This document shows positions 54,478 to 62,468 of a stretch of 64,000 nucleotides of DNA, one piece after another; position 1 is the first letter of the stretch, and every line of letters begins with the position of its first letter. This DNA comes from Luteococcus sanguinis (GTDB taxonomy: Bacteria > Actinomycetota > Actinomycetes > Propionibacteriales > Propionibacteriaceae). Where the stretch lies: the NCBI RefSeq assembly GCF_039527675.1, contig NZ_BAAAKI010000001.1, positions 1-64,000 on the forward strand. The letters are read 5' to 3'. The notes under the pieces were generated by a model. It searched no databases, was not told the origin of the DNA, and saw only the letters and a list, made by a program, of their open reading frames with translations. The translations under genes were made by a program, and so were the position numbers.

Positions 54478-57111
54478 TCATTCCTCCCCGATCACCTCTC
54501 CGCCGAGCTGGCGGGTGATGAGTTCCGCGGCGGACTGCCCCGATTCGTCGAGGTTGTCGTCGTCCCGGCTGACCAGCACCTCGACCTCGGGACGTTCCGA
54601 CATCGGACCGGACGAGGTGGGACGGATCTCCTGCCGGGCCTGTTCCGTCCAGCGGTGAGTGTCCTCAGGGGACGGCTGGGAGACCGGCCCAGGCTCTGGG
54701 GCGGCCTGCGGAGCGACCGTGGGCGCCGCCTGCCGTCCACCGCCGGGCGTCTCACCGTGGCCGCTAAAGCCCTGATCATGGCCACCGGGTTGGCCGCCGG
54801 CCGAGGGGTCGACGACCGTCTCCACGCGCAGGTTCGCCCCCATCACCTCGACGAGGCAGTCACGCAACACGTCGTGGCTTCCCGAGCCCTGAAAGGAGTC
54901 CCGGGCACCGGGGTTGTTGAAGCCGAGGGTCAGCACTCCCCCATCGACACCGACGACCTGGGCGTTCTGGCTGAGCAGGATCCAGGCGAACCGGCGACGG
55001 GACTTCACCTCGTCCAGCACCTGCGGCCACAGCCGGCGGACGTCCGCCACCGTCGCGGTACCGGAGGGAGCGTGATGCTGGGGCGCGGGGCTGGCGGCGG
55101 CAGGTTGGGCCGACTGGGCCACCTGTGCGGGACGCTGGGACTGCGCCGGACGCTGCCCCTGCTGGGCTGCCGGACGCTGGGCTGCCGGACGCTGGGCTGC
55201 CGGCCGCCGCCCCGGCGGGACGGACGCCTGCTGTTGGGACGTGTGCTGCTGCGGCGTCTGCTGCTGGGCCGGACGCTGCTGCACCAGACGCTGCTGAGCG
55301 GTCTCAGCCTGGGGCGCGCTGGGGGCGGGGGCGGCGATGGTCGGCTGTTCTGCCTCGACAGCGGGCGCGCCAAGGTCCTCGGGACGCCACTGGCCAGCGC
55401 TCGGATCGACCGGAGCGGCAGCGCCACCGGGCATGTCGAGACGCCGCTCGATCCGGTCGAGGCGCGCGTGCACGCCGCGGTCGTCCACGTCGGCGCCGGG
55501 CAGCAACACCCGGGCGCACATCAGCTCCAGGTGCAACCGCGGGGCGGTGGTGCCGCGCATGTCGGTGAGACCCTGCGCGATCACCTCGGCCGCCCGGGTC
55601 AGCTCACCGGCCCCCATGCCGTTGGCCTGCGTCTCGAGGCGTTCGGCCTGGTCACCGGCGACGTCGATGAGTCCGGAGGTCACCGCGTCCGGTACCGCGG
55701 CGACGATCACCAGGTCACGCAGGCGGCGCAGCAGGTCTTCCGCGAAGCGCCGCGGGTCTTGGCCCACCTCCATCACCTTGTCGATGGTGGCGAAGACGCC
55801 AGCCGCGTCGCCGGCGGCGAAGGCGTCCATGATCTCGTCGAGCAGCGCGTCTGGGGTGTAGCCGAGCAGCGCGGAGGCCTGGCCGTAGGTGACGCCCTGC
55901 TCGGCCGCTCCACCCAGCAGCTGATCAAGCACCGACAGCGAGTCACGCACTGACCCGGCGCCAGCGCGGACCACCAGCGGCAGCACCGTGTGGTCGACGG
56001 CGACGCCTTCCCGGTCGCAGAGCTCGCCCAGGTAGTTCTGCAGCACCTTCGGCGGCACCAGCCGGAAGGGGTAGTGGTGGGTGCGGGAACGGATCGTCCC
56101 GATCACCTTCTCCGGCTCGGTGGTCGCGAAGATGAACTTCACGTGCGGCGGGGGCTCCTCGACGAGCTTCAGCAGCGCGTTGAAGCCCTGCGCCGTCACC
56201 ATGTGCGCCTCGTCGATGATGTAGATCTTGTAGCGGCTGTGGACGGGGGCGAAGAAGGCCCGTTCCCGCAGGTCGCGGGCGTCGTCGACGCCGCCGTGGG
56301 AGGCCGCGTCGATCTCGATGACGTCGATCGAGCCGGACCCTCCGCGCGCCAGTTCCTGGCAACTCTGGCACTTGCCGCACGGCGTCGGGGTCGGACCCTC
56401 GACACAGTTCAGGCAGCGGGCGAGGATGCGCGCGCTGGTGGTCTTGCCGCAGCCACGCGGGCCGCTGAACAGATAGGCGTGGTTCACCTTGTTGTTCTGC
56501 AGGGCCCGCTGCAGGGGGTCGGTGACGTGCTCCTGCCCGATCACCTCGGCGAAGGTCTCGGGACGGTATCGCCGGTACAGCGCCAGCGGCGCACCTTCGG
56601 CGTCCCGCGAGGCCCCAGAAGCCCCAGAAGCCGGAGCAGCCGGAGCAGCCTCGGACGAGGCGGTTGCGGCGACAGCATCCGGGGCGGTTGCGACTGGCTC
56701 GTCCCCGATCTCGTCCGGATCATCGATGTCCACGTCGGGAACCTCGTCCCCCAGGGTTATTGCTTCGTCGTCCCCGGAACGGTCGGAGCCGTCGTCGCCA
56801 TCACCGGCCTCGTCCGGGTCGTCCGATGGGTCGTCGAAGAGCGGGTCGTCGGGGTCGTCGTCCGAAAGTTCCGCCAGTTCGTCCTCGCTCAGACCAGCCT
56901 CATTGCGCGCCAGATCGGGGACGACGACGACCTCCTCGGGCTCCGGATCGGGCTCTGGCAGGTCAGCATCAGCGGCAAGTCCGCCAGCCGGCAGTGGAGA
57001 CGGCGCGACGGGCTCCGGCTCATCCACCGCGAACAGACCGGGGCCGTCCTGCTGGAAGAAGTCGTCGCTCTTCCCCTCGTCGAGCAGGGGGTCGATGGTG
57101 TCGTCGCTCAC
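54478..57111 (-). CDS. dnaX: DNA polymerase III subunits gamma and tau
   Basis: DnaX is the clamp-loader motor. From GTG 57111 the protein has 877 residues. The AAA+ core begins only at about residue 176 (LALYRRYRPETFAEVIGQEHV), with Walker A GPRGCGKTT, a Cys4 zinc module (CLNCVEGPTPTPCGKCQSC), Walker B IIDEAHM and sensor segments, then domain III. A Pro/Gln-rich linker with RPAAQ repeats (around 660-710) leads to the tau C-terminal domain. The first 175 residues are an extra Asp/Glu-rich, low-complexity extension; most DnaX proteins start directly at MALYRKYRP. No ATG exists between GTG 57111 and the core, so the extension seems real. The ribosome site is weak. Confidence 0.93.
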   Translation of the reverse strand: MSDDTIDPLLDEGKSDDFFQQDGPGLFAVDEPEPVAPSPLPAGGLAADADLPEPDPEPEEVVVVPDLARNEAGLSEDELAELSDDDPDDPLFDDPSDDPDEAGDGDDGSDRSGDDEAITLGDEVPDVDIDDPDEIGDEPVATAPDAVAATASSEAAPAAPASGASGASRDAEGAPLALYRRYRPETFAEVIGQEHVTDPLQRALQNNKVNHAYLFSGPRGCGKTTSARILARCLNCVEGPTPTPCGKCQSCQELARGGSGSIDVIEIDAASHGGVDDARDLRERAFFAPVHSRYKIYIIDEAHMVTAQGFNALLKLVEEPPPHVKFIFATTEPEKVIGTIRSRTHHYPFRLVPPKVLQNYLGELCDREGVAVDHTVLPLVVRAGAGSVRDSLSVLDQLLGGAAEQGVTYGQASALLGYTPDALLDEIMDAFAAGDAAGVFATIDKVMEVGQDPRRFAEDLLRRLRDLVIVAAVPDAVTSGLIDVAGDQAERLETQANGMGAGELTRAAEVIAQGLTDMRGTTAPRLHLELMCARVLLPGADVDDRGVHARLDRIERRLDMPGGAAAPVDPSAGQWRPEDLGAPAVEAEQPTIAAPAPSAPQAETAQQRLVQQRPAQQQTPQQHTSQQQASVPPGRRPAAQRPAAQRPAAQQGQRPAQSQRPAQVAQSAQPAAASPAPQHHAPSGTATVADVRRLWPQVLDEVKSRRRFAWILLSQNAQVVGVDGGVLTLGFNNPGARDSFQGSGSHDVLRDCLVEVMGANLRVETVVDPSAGGQPGGHDQGFSGHGETPGGGRQAAPTVAPQAAPEPGPVSQPSPEDTHRWTEQARQEIRPTSSGPMSERPEVEVLVSRDDDNLDESGQSAAELITRQLGGEVIGEE

Positions 57112-57174
57112 CCGAGTGAGCCTAGACGAGCCCACCCACAGTTTCCGAGGCGCGGATGGCCGACAATCTGCACC

Positions 57175-57336
57175 ATGGCCACCCCCGAGTTCGCCGACCA
57201 GCTGCATACCGAGAAGCCCGGCCTGCGCCCGGTACATGACGCGGTGGCGGCGCTGGAGGGAGCCGTCCGGGAGGTCTACGAGGAAAACGGCCGACGCAGC
57301 GGGAAGTCCCCAGGGGCACAGGCCCCGAAGACATGA
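57175..57336 (+). CDS. Possible 53-residue protein, divergent from dnaX
   Basis: A short frame starts at ATG 57175, 63 bases from the dnaX GTG on the opposite strand. The product is hydrophilic, with a central helix (PVHDAVAALEGAVREVYEEN) and a basic C-terminus. No family is recognised, no clear ribosome site is seen, and the DNA may instead be leader sequence. It is listed as a candidate only. Confidence 0.35.
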   Translation: MATPEFADQLHTEKPGLRPVHDAVAALEGAVREVYEENGRRSGKSPGAQAPKT

Positions 57337-57868
57337 AGGGGCCCCCGCGCACCCGACAGAGCTCACTTGCCCTTGCTGTCTCTCGACCCTGGGGGGATTG
57401 GGCGAGGTGCCGCCGCGCGGAGGCCTTGGGTGCACTCTACCGGGTCGTGCGGAAGCCCACGAATCGGGCGCTTCGCCGAGGTCGTCGCCAACAGCTGACC
57501 CGGACGGGTCCAGCGCGGCGCGGCCCTGCAGCGGAGCCTGTCGTGCCGGCAGATACAGATCATCGCCATCGGTGGCGCCGTCGGCACGCTACTCCACGTC
57601 CCGGATGCTCTACGGCCCGGATGCTCTACGGCCTGGCGCACCCAGAACGAAGCCCACGAAGGCTTCGGACGTCTGTCGAGCAAATCGGTGCCGGTGCACG
57701 GGCTGCTGGCGTCGGTGTCGCTGTGGTTCCAGGGGCTGGGTGTGGCGTGGAGGTTCGGCAAGGCTTGGATCGCGCACGACGCGGACGAGCGACCCCACGC
57801 GAACTCGGGATGTGAGCTTTCGTCCGATGGGTCTGGACCCGTCAGCGGGGTCTGACAGACTCGCGAGC
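57337..57868. other. Gene-poor block between dnaX and the thioesterase pair
   Basis: About 530 bases without a convincing gene on either strand. It contains a 16-bp tandem duplication GGATGCTCTACGGCCC (57603-57634) and several G/C-rich hairpin-prone stretches. One frame (about 57552-57855) reads like a degraded membrane-protein remnant (IIAIGGAVGTLL ... LWFQGLGVAWRFGKAW) but lacks a start. I looked for the SRP 4.5S RNA core (GGTCAGG...GGAAGGNAGCAG) and did not find it. Confidence 0.5.
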
Positions 57869-58231
57869 ATGGGATTCCTGGAGCACGTCGGCATCAGCAC
57901 CGACGACGCGACGACCACCGCGCACACGGACCAGACCAGCGAGAACGCCTCCGGCGGAGTGCACGGCGGGTTGCTCGCGACGATGTTGGACTCGGCGATG
58001 GGTTCGGCCTGCCGCGCCGAACTCGACAATGAGGACGCGAAGGTCGTGACGGTGCAGTTGTCGGTCACCTACCTCAACGGCGCGGAGCCCGGGGACGACC
58101 TGCGGGCGGACGCGACGGTGAAGAAGGCGTCCAAGACCTTGTGTCTGGTCGACGGTGAGGTGCGACGGGTCTCGGACGAGTTGCTAGTCGCCCAGGGGCA
58201 GGCCACCTTCGCGGTGCTGCACGAGGACTGA
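57869..58231 (+). CDS. PaaI/hotdog-fold thioesterase, first copy
   Basis: A 120-residue protein of the PaaI thioesterase family (hotdog fold): the active-site motif GGVHGGLLATMLDSAMG (about 29-45) holds the conserved HGG and the catalytic Asp, and the sheet SVTYLNGAEPGDDLRADATV follows. It likely hydrolyses an acyl- or aryl-CoA ester. It is followed after three bases by a second gene of the same family on the same strand, so the two are probably co-expressed and arose by tandem duplication. Confidence 0.85.
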   Translation: MGFLEHVGISTDDATTTAHTDQTSENASGGVHGGLLATMLDSAMGSACRAELDNEDAKVVTVQLSVTYLNGAEPGDDLRADATVKKASKTLCLVDGEVRRVSDELLVAQGQATFAVLHED

Positions 58232-58234
58232 ACG

Positions 58235-58627
58235 ATGGGTTTCAACGAGCACAACGGGATCACCGTCGGCGATGGTCCGACGGTGCACATGGTGGCGGAC
58301 GAACGGGTGCGCAATGGGTCCGGTTCGATGCATGGCGGGATGTTCGTCGCGCTGCTGGACTCGGCGATGGGACGGGCGATCCGGCTGCGCGTGGGCGAGG
58401 GTCCGGTGATCCTGACGATGCAGCTGTCGAGCACCTTCCTGCACAAGGCTCATCTCGGGGACGAGCTGGTCGCGACCGGGGAGGTGGTCCGGCTGTCTCG
58501 GCGGACTGCGTTCGCGAATGGTGAGCTGGTCCGGGCCTCGGACGGTCAGGTGCTGGCCCAGGCGCAGGGGACGTTCGCCCTTCGGCACCTGGGAGGTGTC
58601 GGCGGGGGCGTGGACGGCTCTGCGTGA
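58235..58627 (+). CDS. PaaI/hotdog-fold thioesterase, second copy
   Basis: A 130-residue paralogue of the preceding gene: GSMHGGMFVALLDSAMG (about 30-46) keeps HGG and the catalytic Asp, and SSTFLHKAHLGDELVATGEV matches the second sheet. Identity to the first copy is moderate by eye, so the duplication is old. The two subunits could form a hetero-oligomer or act on different CoA esters. The C-terminus has a short Gly-rich tail. It ends 68 bases before tRNA-Ser. Confidence 0.85.
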   Translation: MGFNEHNGITVGDGPTVHMVADERVRNGSGSMHGGMFVALLDSAMGRAIRLRVGEGPVILTMQLSSTFLHKAHLGDELVATGEVVRLSRRTAFANGELVRASDGQVLAQAQGTFALRHLGGVGGGVDGSA

Positions 58628-58695
58628 GCCGTGTTGGGAGCCGCCCGGACGCTTCGATTGGCGCCCTGAGAGGCGGTGACTATAAGCTGCCCCAC

Positions 58696-58780
58696 GGAGG
58701 ATTCGCCTAGAGGCCTATGGCGCTCGCTTGGAAAGCGGGTTGGGTTCACGCCCTCACGAGTTCGAATCTCGTATCCTCCG
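58696..58780 (+). tRNA. tRNA-Ser (GGA)
   Basis: Acceptor GGAGGAT (58696-58702) pairs with ATCCTCC (58773-58779); the anticodon loop CTTGGAAAG gives anticodon GGA; the long variable arm (GGTTGGGTTCACGCCC region) is typical of a class II tRNA-Ser; the T loop is TTCGAAT and the discriminator is G. CCA is not encoded. A strong terminator follows at 58798. Serine tRNA near dnaX fits the order in other actinobacteria. Confidence 0.97.
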
Positions 58781-58797
58781 CGGCCCTGACCAAGGGA

Positions 58798-58834
58798 AAC
58801 GCCCCTAGTTCGTATTGCGAACTCGGGGCGTTTT
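58798..58834 (+). terminator. Terminator after tRNA-Ser
   Basis: AACGCCCCTAGTTCG (58798-58812) pairs with CGAACTCGGGGCGTT (58818-58832) with one mismatch around TATTG, and the second arm runs into TTTT. An intrinsic terminator for the tRNA transcript. Confidence 0.9.
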
Positions 58835-58857
58835 GCGTCCTAGTTTCACGTCTAGTC

Positions 58858-59367
58858 TCAGTTGTCGCGCTCCGAGCCTGCCCGACGGGGTGGTGCAGCC
58901 TCATTCGGGATGCCTGACGAGCGCCGTTTCGCGAGCCGGTCTTTGACAACCACGAAGAGCAAGGCACCACCTGCGAGCGTCATGCCCAGCGCAACGACGC
59001 CGGCCACACCCCCCAACATGACGTCGCGTGACAGCGCGTAGTCGACGGGGTAGATCATCCCGCTCGCCGGAAAGTACTGAGCTGCCACCTCGGTGCCCAG
59101 TGGTAGCTCCCGCTCCAAACCACCATGCACAGCAGGCACCCCGTCTGCAGTGAAGGATCCCACCGACGTGCAACCGAGTTTGTCGCAGGACAGCTGCTCG
59201 ACTCGGAAGGTCCCGTGAATCCCTTCCGCCCTGCTGGCAGAAGACATCTCGGGGTAGTCCATGAGAGTCACCGCAGCCACGGCACAAACCACGACATAGA
59301 TGCCGAGAGCAGTCGCTGCCCCGCGAATTCCCATGGGCTCCGCCACCGCCCGCCGTAGCCATTCCAT
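58858..59367 (-). CDS. Two-TM membrane protein, hypothetical
   Basis: A 169-residue protein with hydrophobic helices at about residues 17-37 and 118-140 and an external loop between them that contains two Cys (SCDKLGCTSVG). The C-terminus is basic and ends GSERDN. No family recognised. It is convergent with the tRNA-Ser terminator and ends the ordinary chromosomal part; transposase and relaxase relics begin 75 bases upstream of its start. Confidence 0.6.
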   Translation of the reverse strand: MEWLRRAVAEPMGIRGAATALGIYVVVCAVAAVTLMDYPEMSSASRAEGIHGTFRVEQLSCDKLGCTSVGSFTADGVPAVHGGLERELPLGTEVAAQYFPASGMIYPVDYALSRDVMLGGVAGVVALGMTLAGGALLFVVVKDRLAKRRSSGIPNEAAPPRRAGSERDN

Positions 59368-59444
59368 GCACCGAGTATGGACCGACTGTCACCGGTCGAT
59401 CCGATCCATCCCTCGTCGGGCTCTACAGCAGCCCGCCTACCTGA

Positions 59445-59975
59445 TTGGCGACGGTCGCACCGAACCTCGTATGGGCGGTGGACTTCCAGTTCGACGCCGA
59501 CGAGCGGGGCTGCCCGATCAAGATCTGCTCCATCGTCGACGAGCACACCCGCGAATGCATCGGCGGGCTCGTGGAGCGGTCGATCACCGCCGACCGGCTC
59601 ACCGCCCACCTCGAAGAGCTCGTCGCCGTCCGCGGAGCACCGGGTGTGCCCCGCAGCGACAACGGGCCCGAGTTCATCAGCGACGCGATGGCCGACTGGG
59701 CGGGTACCCGCACCGGCCTCTTCTACATTCCGCCCGGCTCGCCCTGGCACAACGGATACGTCGAATCGTTCAACAGCCGCCTCCGCGACGAGTGCCTCAA
59801 CATCAACAGCTTCTACTCACTGCTGCACGCTCAGGTCGTGATCGGCGACTGGAAGACCGAGTACAACCATCAACGTCGGCACTCATCGCTCGGCTACCTA
59901 CCCCCGGCCGAGTACGCTCGGCAGTGCACCCATCAAATCGAAACCGACGACTCACAGAGCGACCGGACCGAATGA
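59445..59975 (+). pseudogene. IS3-family transposase (OrfB), 5'-truncated
   Basis: The remaining 176 codons carry the retroviral-type integrase core (rve domain). The DDE triad is intact: Asp13 in AVDFQFD, Asp72 in SDNGPEF and Glu107 in YVESFNSRLRDE, with 34 residues between the last two, as in IS3 elements. The C-terminal YNHQRRHSSLGYLPPAEYA block is also typical. The N-terminal helix-turn-helix part (about 100 residues) is missing, and a stop codon (TGA at 59442) directly precedes the frame, so no functional transposase can be made. Confidence 0.9.
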
Positions 59976-59988
59976 AGGGGGCGGCCCA
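59445..59988 (+). mobile_element. Remnant of an IS3-family insertion sequence
   Basis: The segment holds the 3' part of an OrfB integrase gene and a candidate right end. The terminal bases read on the minus strand TGGGCCGCCCCCTTCA (59973-59988), beginning with TG as IS3-family ends do. The left part, including orfA and the start of orfB, is missing; the left boundary lies near 59440 where the reading frame is interrupted. Beyond the right end the sequence switches directly into a relaxase gene. Confidence 0.75.
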
Positions 59989-59990
59989 TT

Positions 59991-60233
59991 CGGATCCTGC
60001 CCATGCCCCATCAGCCGACGCAACTGCGCCTCACCCACCGAAGTACCAGCCTTGATCCCACCGGCGAGACCCGGGAGGCCGGTTCCGAGCCACACACCGG
60101 GAGGGGTTCCCGCTTCGAGGTAGTACCTTGTCAACGCTGCAACAGCGTCACGGTCGCCGTCGCCGATGACCACCGAGTTCAGCAGATACCGATACCCGTC
60201 ACCGGCTGTCATCACTCTGATCGACACGGTCAC
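59991..60233 (-). pseudogene. N-terminal fragment of a MobF (TrwC-type) conjugative relaxase
   Basis: Starting at GTG 60233, 81 residues match the beginning of actinobacterial MobF relaxases: VSIRVMTAGDGYRYLLNSV, the tyrosine pair in ALTRYYLEAGTPPGVWLGTG, and GTSVGEAQLRRLMGHGQDP. The frame then enters the IS3 remnant and stops after 12 further codons. A complete MobF protein has over 900 residues with a helicase domain; none of that remains. This is a relic of a plasmid or integrative conjugative element. Confidence 0.87.
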
Positions 60234-60383
60234 ATGCGTCAGGTACGCCTTCTTGCCAGCCTCGCCTTCCTACGAGCCGTGGCCCCGGCCCTGGCGGGAC
60301 GAGCCATGCGTACAGAGTCAGAAGGGTAGGGGGGTCTGTCTCTCGCGATGGCAGGGCGGGCGATCCGTGTCGAGCGATGGGCG

Positions 60384-61052
60384 CTATGCGCGAGCTTGAC
60401 GTGCGGGAGTATCACGCTTGGCGGTTTCGATCTTTTGGTTGAGCTGGTTGGCGTAGTGCTGCTGGGCAAGGAGCACGAGAGAGTCCAGGAGTGGACGCCG
60501 AAGCACGCTGCCCAGGACGACACCGCGGATCATCGTTTCGAGATTGTCGGCCTCAGCGACGGCCTGGACGTCTATGCGTCCAACCGTGTCGGCGGCGTCG
60601 GCATACTCGTCGAGGCGATCCAGAAGGAGGGTGAGGTCTTCTGCCTGCAGCTCAGCTATCGCATGAACTGCTGCGGCGTGCGCGGGCGACCCCTCCTGGC
60701 ATCGCCAACCGCGTGCGGCGAGGAGCTCCGAGAGGAGCTGCGACGCAGCCTTCTCGCCTGGGGCGGCTCCAACGTCGCCAACGAGTGCGTCTTGCGTGAT
60801 GCCCATCGCGTCAAGGACGGAGGACTCGACGCTGACCGCCCGCACGACTTCTCGAACCTTGTCTAGCGGCATCCCGGCGACCTTTACGAGCGCTCGGATC
60901 AGTCGGAGGCGTTCGAGATGGGCATCGTCGTATCTGGCCTGATTCACGCTCGTCCGTCGCCCCGGCTGCAACAGCCCCTCCCGCAAGTAGTACTTGATCA
61001 TGGGCACGCTGAGCCCTGACCGCCGCGACAGCTCCGCCATCCGCATCTCCAC
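60384..61052 (-). CDS. MerR family transcriptional regulator
   Basis: A 222-residue MerR protein: the N-terminal winged helix (about 3-72) reads MAELSRRSGLSVPMIKYYLREGLL and is followed by the KVAGMPLDKVREVV helix. The C-terminal part (about 75-222) is a helical ligand or dimerisation region without Cys clusters for metals. The start may be GTG 61052 (with GAGG 6 bases upstream) or ATG 61046. It is divergent from the NmrA-like reductase gene, and two palindromes lie between them, so it probably regulates both itself and the reductase-DUF1772 pair. Confidence 0.9.
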   Translation of the reverse strand: MEMRMAELSRRSGLSVPMIKYYLREGLLQPGRRTSVNQARYDDAHLERLRLIRALVKVAGMPLDKVREVVRAVSVESSVLDAMGITQDALVGDVGAAPGEKAASQLLSELLAARGWRCQEGSPAHAAAVHAIAELQAEDLTLLLDRLDEYADAADTVGRIDVQAVAEADNLETMIRGVVLGSVLRRPLLDSLVLLAQQHYANQLNQKIETAKRDTPARQARA

Positions 61053-61087
61053 GTCGCACCTCGTTCTCCTCCAGCTTGCGCGTTCAG

Positions 61088-61131
61088 ATGGATAACACTA
61101 CTATCCATAAATAGATAACCACACTATCCAT
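61088..61131. promoter_or_regulatory. Twin 21-bp palindromes between merR and the reductase gene
   Basis: ATGGATA N7 TATCCAT (61088-61108) is a perfect 7-bp inverted repeat; ATAGATA N7 TATCCAT (61111-61131) is a second copy with one mismatch, centre to centre 23 bases. They fill the divergent intergenic region of 57-90 bases and probably bind the MerR protein. The exact promoters could not be fixed. Confidence 0.75.
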
Positions 61132-61137
61132 GAGGGG

Positions 61138-62034
61138 ATGAGGGTGGCACGCATAGCTGTCGTAGGAGCAACCGGCTACCTCGGTGGGTACGCCGTGACC
61201 CGCCTGCGGGCGGACGGCCACACGGTGCGCGCGGTCGTGCGGTCGCCGGATCGGGCATCGCTACCAGAGGGTGTTGAGACCGTGCGGGGTGACGTGACGG
61301 CTCCCGACACGTTGGTGGCCGCGTTCGCTGGCGCTGATGGCGTCGTGCTGACCCTCAACGGTGGGAGTGACCCTGAGCGGGTGCGACACGTCGAGGAAGA
61401 CGGCGTTGCGAATGTTGCCGCCGCCGCTGAAACGGCTGGGGTGCGGCGCGTGGTGCTGATCTCTGGCATGTTCGCGCAGCCCGCCTATGCCGACTATCCC
61501 TGGGAACATTCCAAGGCCCGTGGCGAGCAGCTGTTGATGGCCAGCCCGGTGGCATCCACCGTGTTCCGTGTCGGGGTCATCAACGAAACGCTCGCGAAGT
61601 TCATCCGAGGCGGCCGCCCGGTCCTCATCGGCAAGCAACCGCACCCGATCCGCCCCGTGGCCGCTGACGACATCATGGCCGCTGCCTCCCGCGCGTTCGA
61701 GATGCCCGAAACAGCGAACAAGGTCTACGACGTGGCCGGAGAACAGACCATGACGCTGCGGGAGGCGACCGCCACATACGCGGGCGCGATCTCCGGCAAG
61801 CCAGTTGCACCGAGGGCGGTGCGGGTCATGCCACTCGGATTCATGCGCGCCATCAATCGCCTGTTCCTGAAGGGCGAAATGACCCGGCCCCTGGGCATCC
61901 TCGCCAGCATTGACCGCTACGGCGACGTGGCCGACACCACCGCGTGGTTCCAGGACTTCGGCATCCCTCCCACCCCGTTCACCAGGTGGATCGCTGGGCA
62001 GCATGACAACACCACCGAAAGGCCAACATCATGA
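61138..62034 (+). CDS. NmrA-like NAD(P)-binding reductase/epimerase
   Basis: A 298-residue atypical short-chain dehydrogenase: Rossmann motif VVGATGYLGG (about 7-16), VRGDV after the third strand, and a C-terminal small domain. There is no clear YxxxK catalytic pair, which is typical of NmrA/SDR_a5-type proteins that act as redox sensors or NAD(P)H-dependent reductases. GAGGGG abuts the ATG at 61138, so the GTG at 61144 (ARIAVVGATG) is probably the real start. The stop overlaps the DUF1772 gene by 4 bases. Expression is presumably under the divergent MerR regulator. Confidence 0.85.
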   Translation: MRVARIAVVGATGYLGGYAVTRLRADGHTVRAVVRSPDRASLPEGVETVRGDVTAPDTLVAAFAGADGVVLTLNGGSDPERVRHVEEDGVANVAAAAETAGVRRVVLISGMFAQPAYADYPWEHSKARGEQLLMASPVASTVFRVGVINETLAKFIRGGRPVLIGKQPHPIRPVAADDIMAAASRAFEMPETANKVYDVAGEQTMTLREATATYAGAISGKPVAPRAVRVMPLGFMRAINRLFLKGEMTRPLGILASIDRYGDVADTTAWFQDFGIPPTPFTRWIAGQHDNTTERPTS

Positions 62035-62468
62035 ACTGGCTGGAGACCGCCACCATCCTCGTCACCGGATTCGTCGGGCCAGCCGAGTTCGCCTCTGTCG
62101 CCCTCGTGCACCCCGTGATCCGCAAACTCGCCCCCGACGACCAACTCACCTTCGAGAAAGGGCTGCTCAAGACCTACGGACGCATCATGCCCATCGGCAT
62201 GACAGCCGCCACCGTCCTCGCGATCATCCTCGCAATCGCCACCCCCTCGGCCTGGCTGATCGTCGCCGCCGTTGCCCTCGCGATCGCGCTTTTGGTCACC
62301 ATCTTCGGCAACGTGCCCATTAACTTCCGCACCGGACGTATCAACCAGGACACCGCACCCAAAGGCTTCATCGCAATGCGCCGCCGCTGGGACGTCTTCC
62401 AAATCACCCGAGGATCCCTTCAGCTCCTCGGCTTCATCCTCGTCACCATCGGACTCGCCGCCGTCTAG
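62031..62468 (+). CDS. DUF1772-like four-TM membrane protein
   Basis: A 145-residue membrane protein with about four hydrophobic helices (near 5-25, 50-70, 75-95 and 125-144) and the pattern PAEFASVALVHPVIRKL ... FRTGRINQDT ... RRRWDVFQITRG. This matches the DUF1772 (anthrone oxygenase-like) family, in which a conserved NxxxN/RW block is found. It is translationally coupled to the upstream reductase (ATGA overlap). The two may form a membrane-associated oxidoreductase module, but no substrate is known. Confidence 0.75.
   Translation: MNWLETATILVTGFVGPAEFASVALVHPVIRKLAPDDQLTFEKGLLKTYGRIMPIGMTAATVLAIILAIATPSAWLIVAAVALAIALLVTIFGNVPINFRTGRINQDTAPKGFIAMRRRWDVFQITRGSLQLLGFILVTIGLAAV

Noticed and set aside
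57360..57480. A possible SRP 4.5S RNA gene near dnaX
   Set aside because: The essential GGAAGGNAGCAG core is absent from both strands in this block.
57333..57815. A 160-codon plus-strand frame after the small gene
   Set aside because: The product is Arg/Pro/Ala-rich without motifs, typical of a chance frame in GC-rich DNA, and it has no ribosome site.
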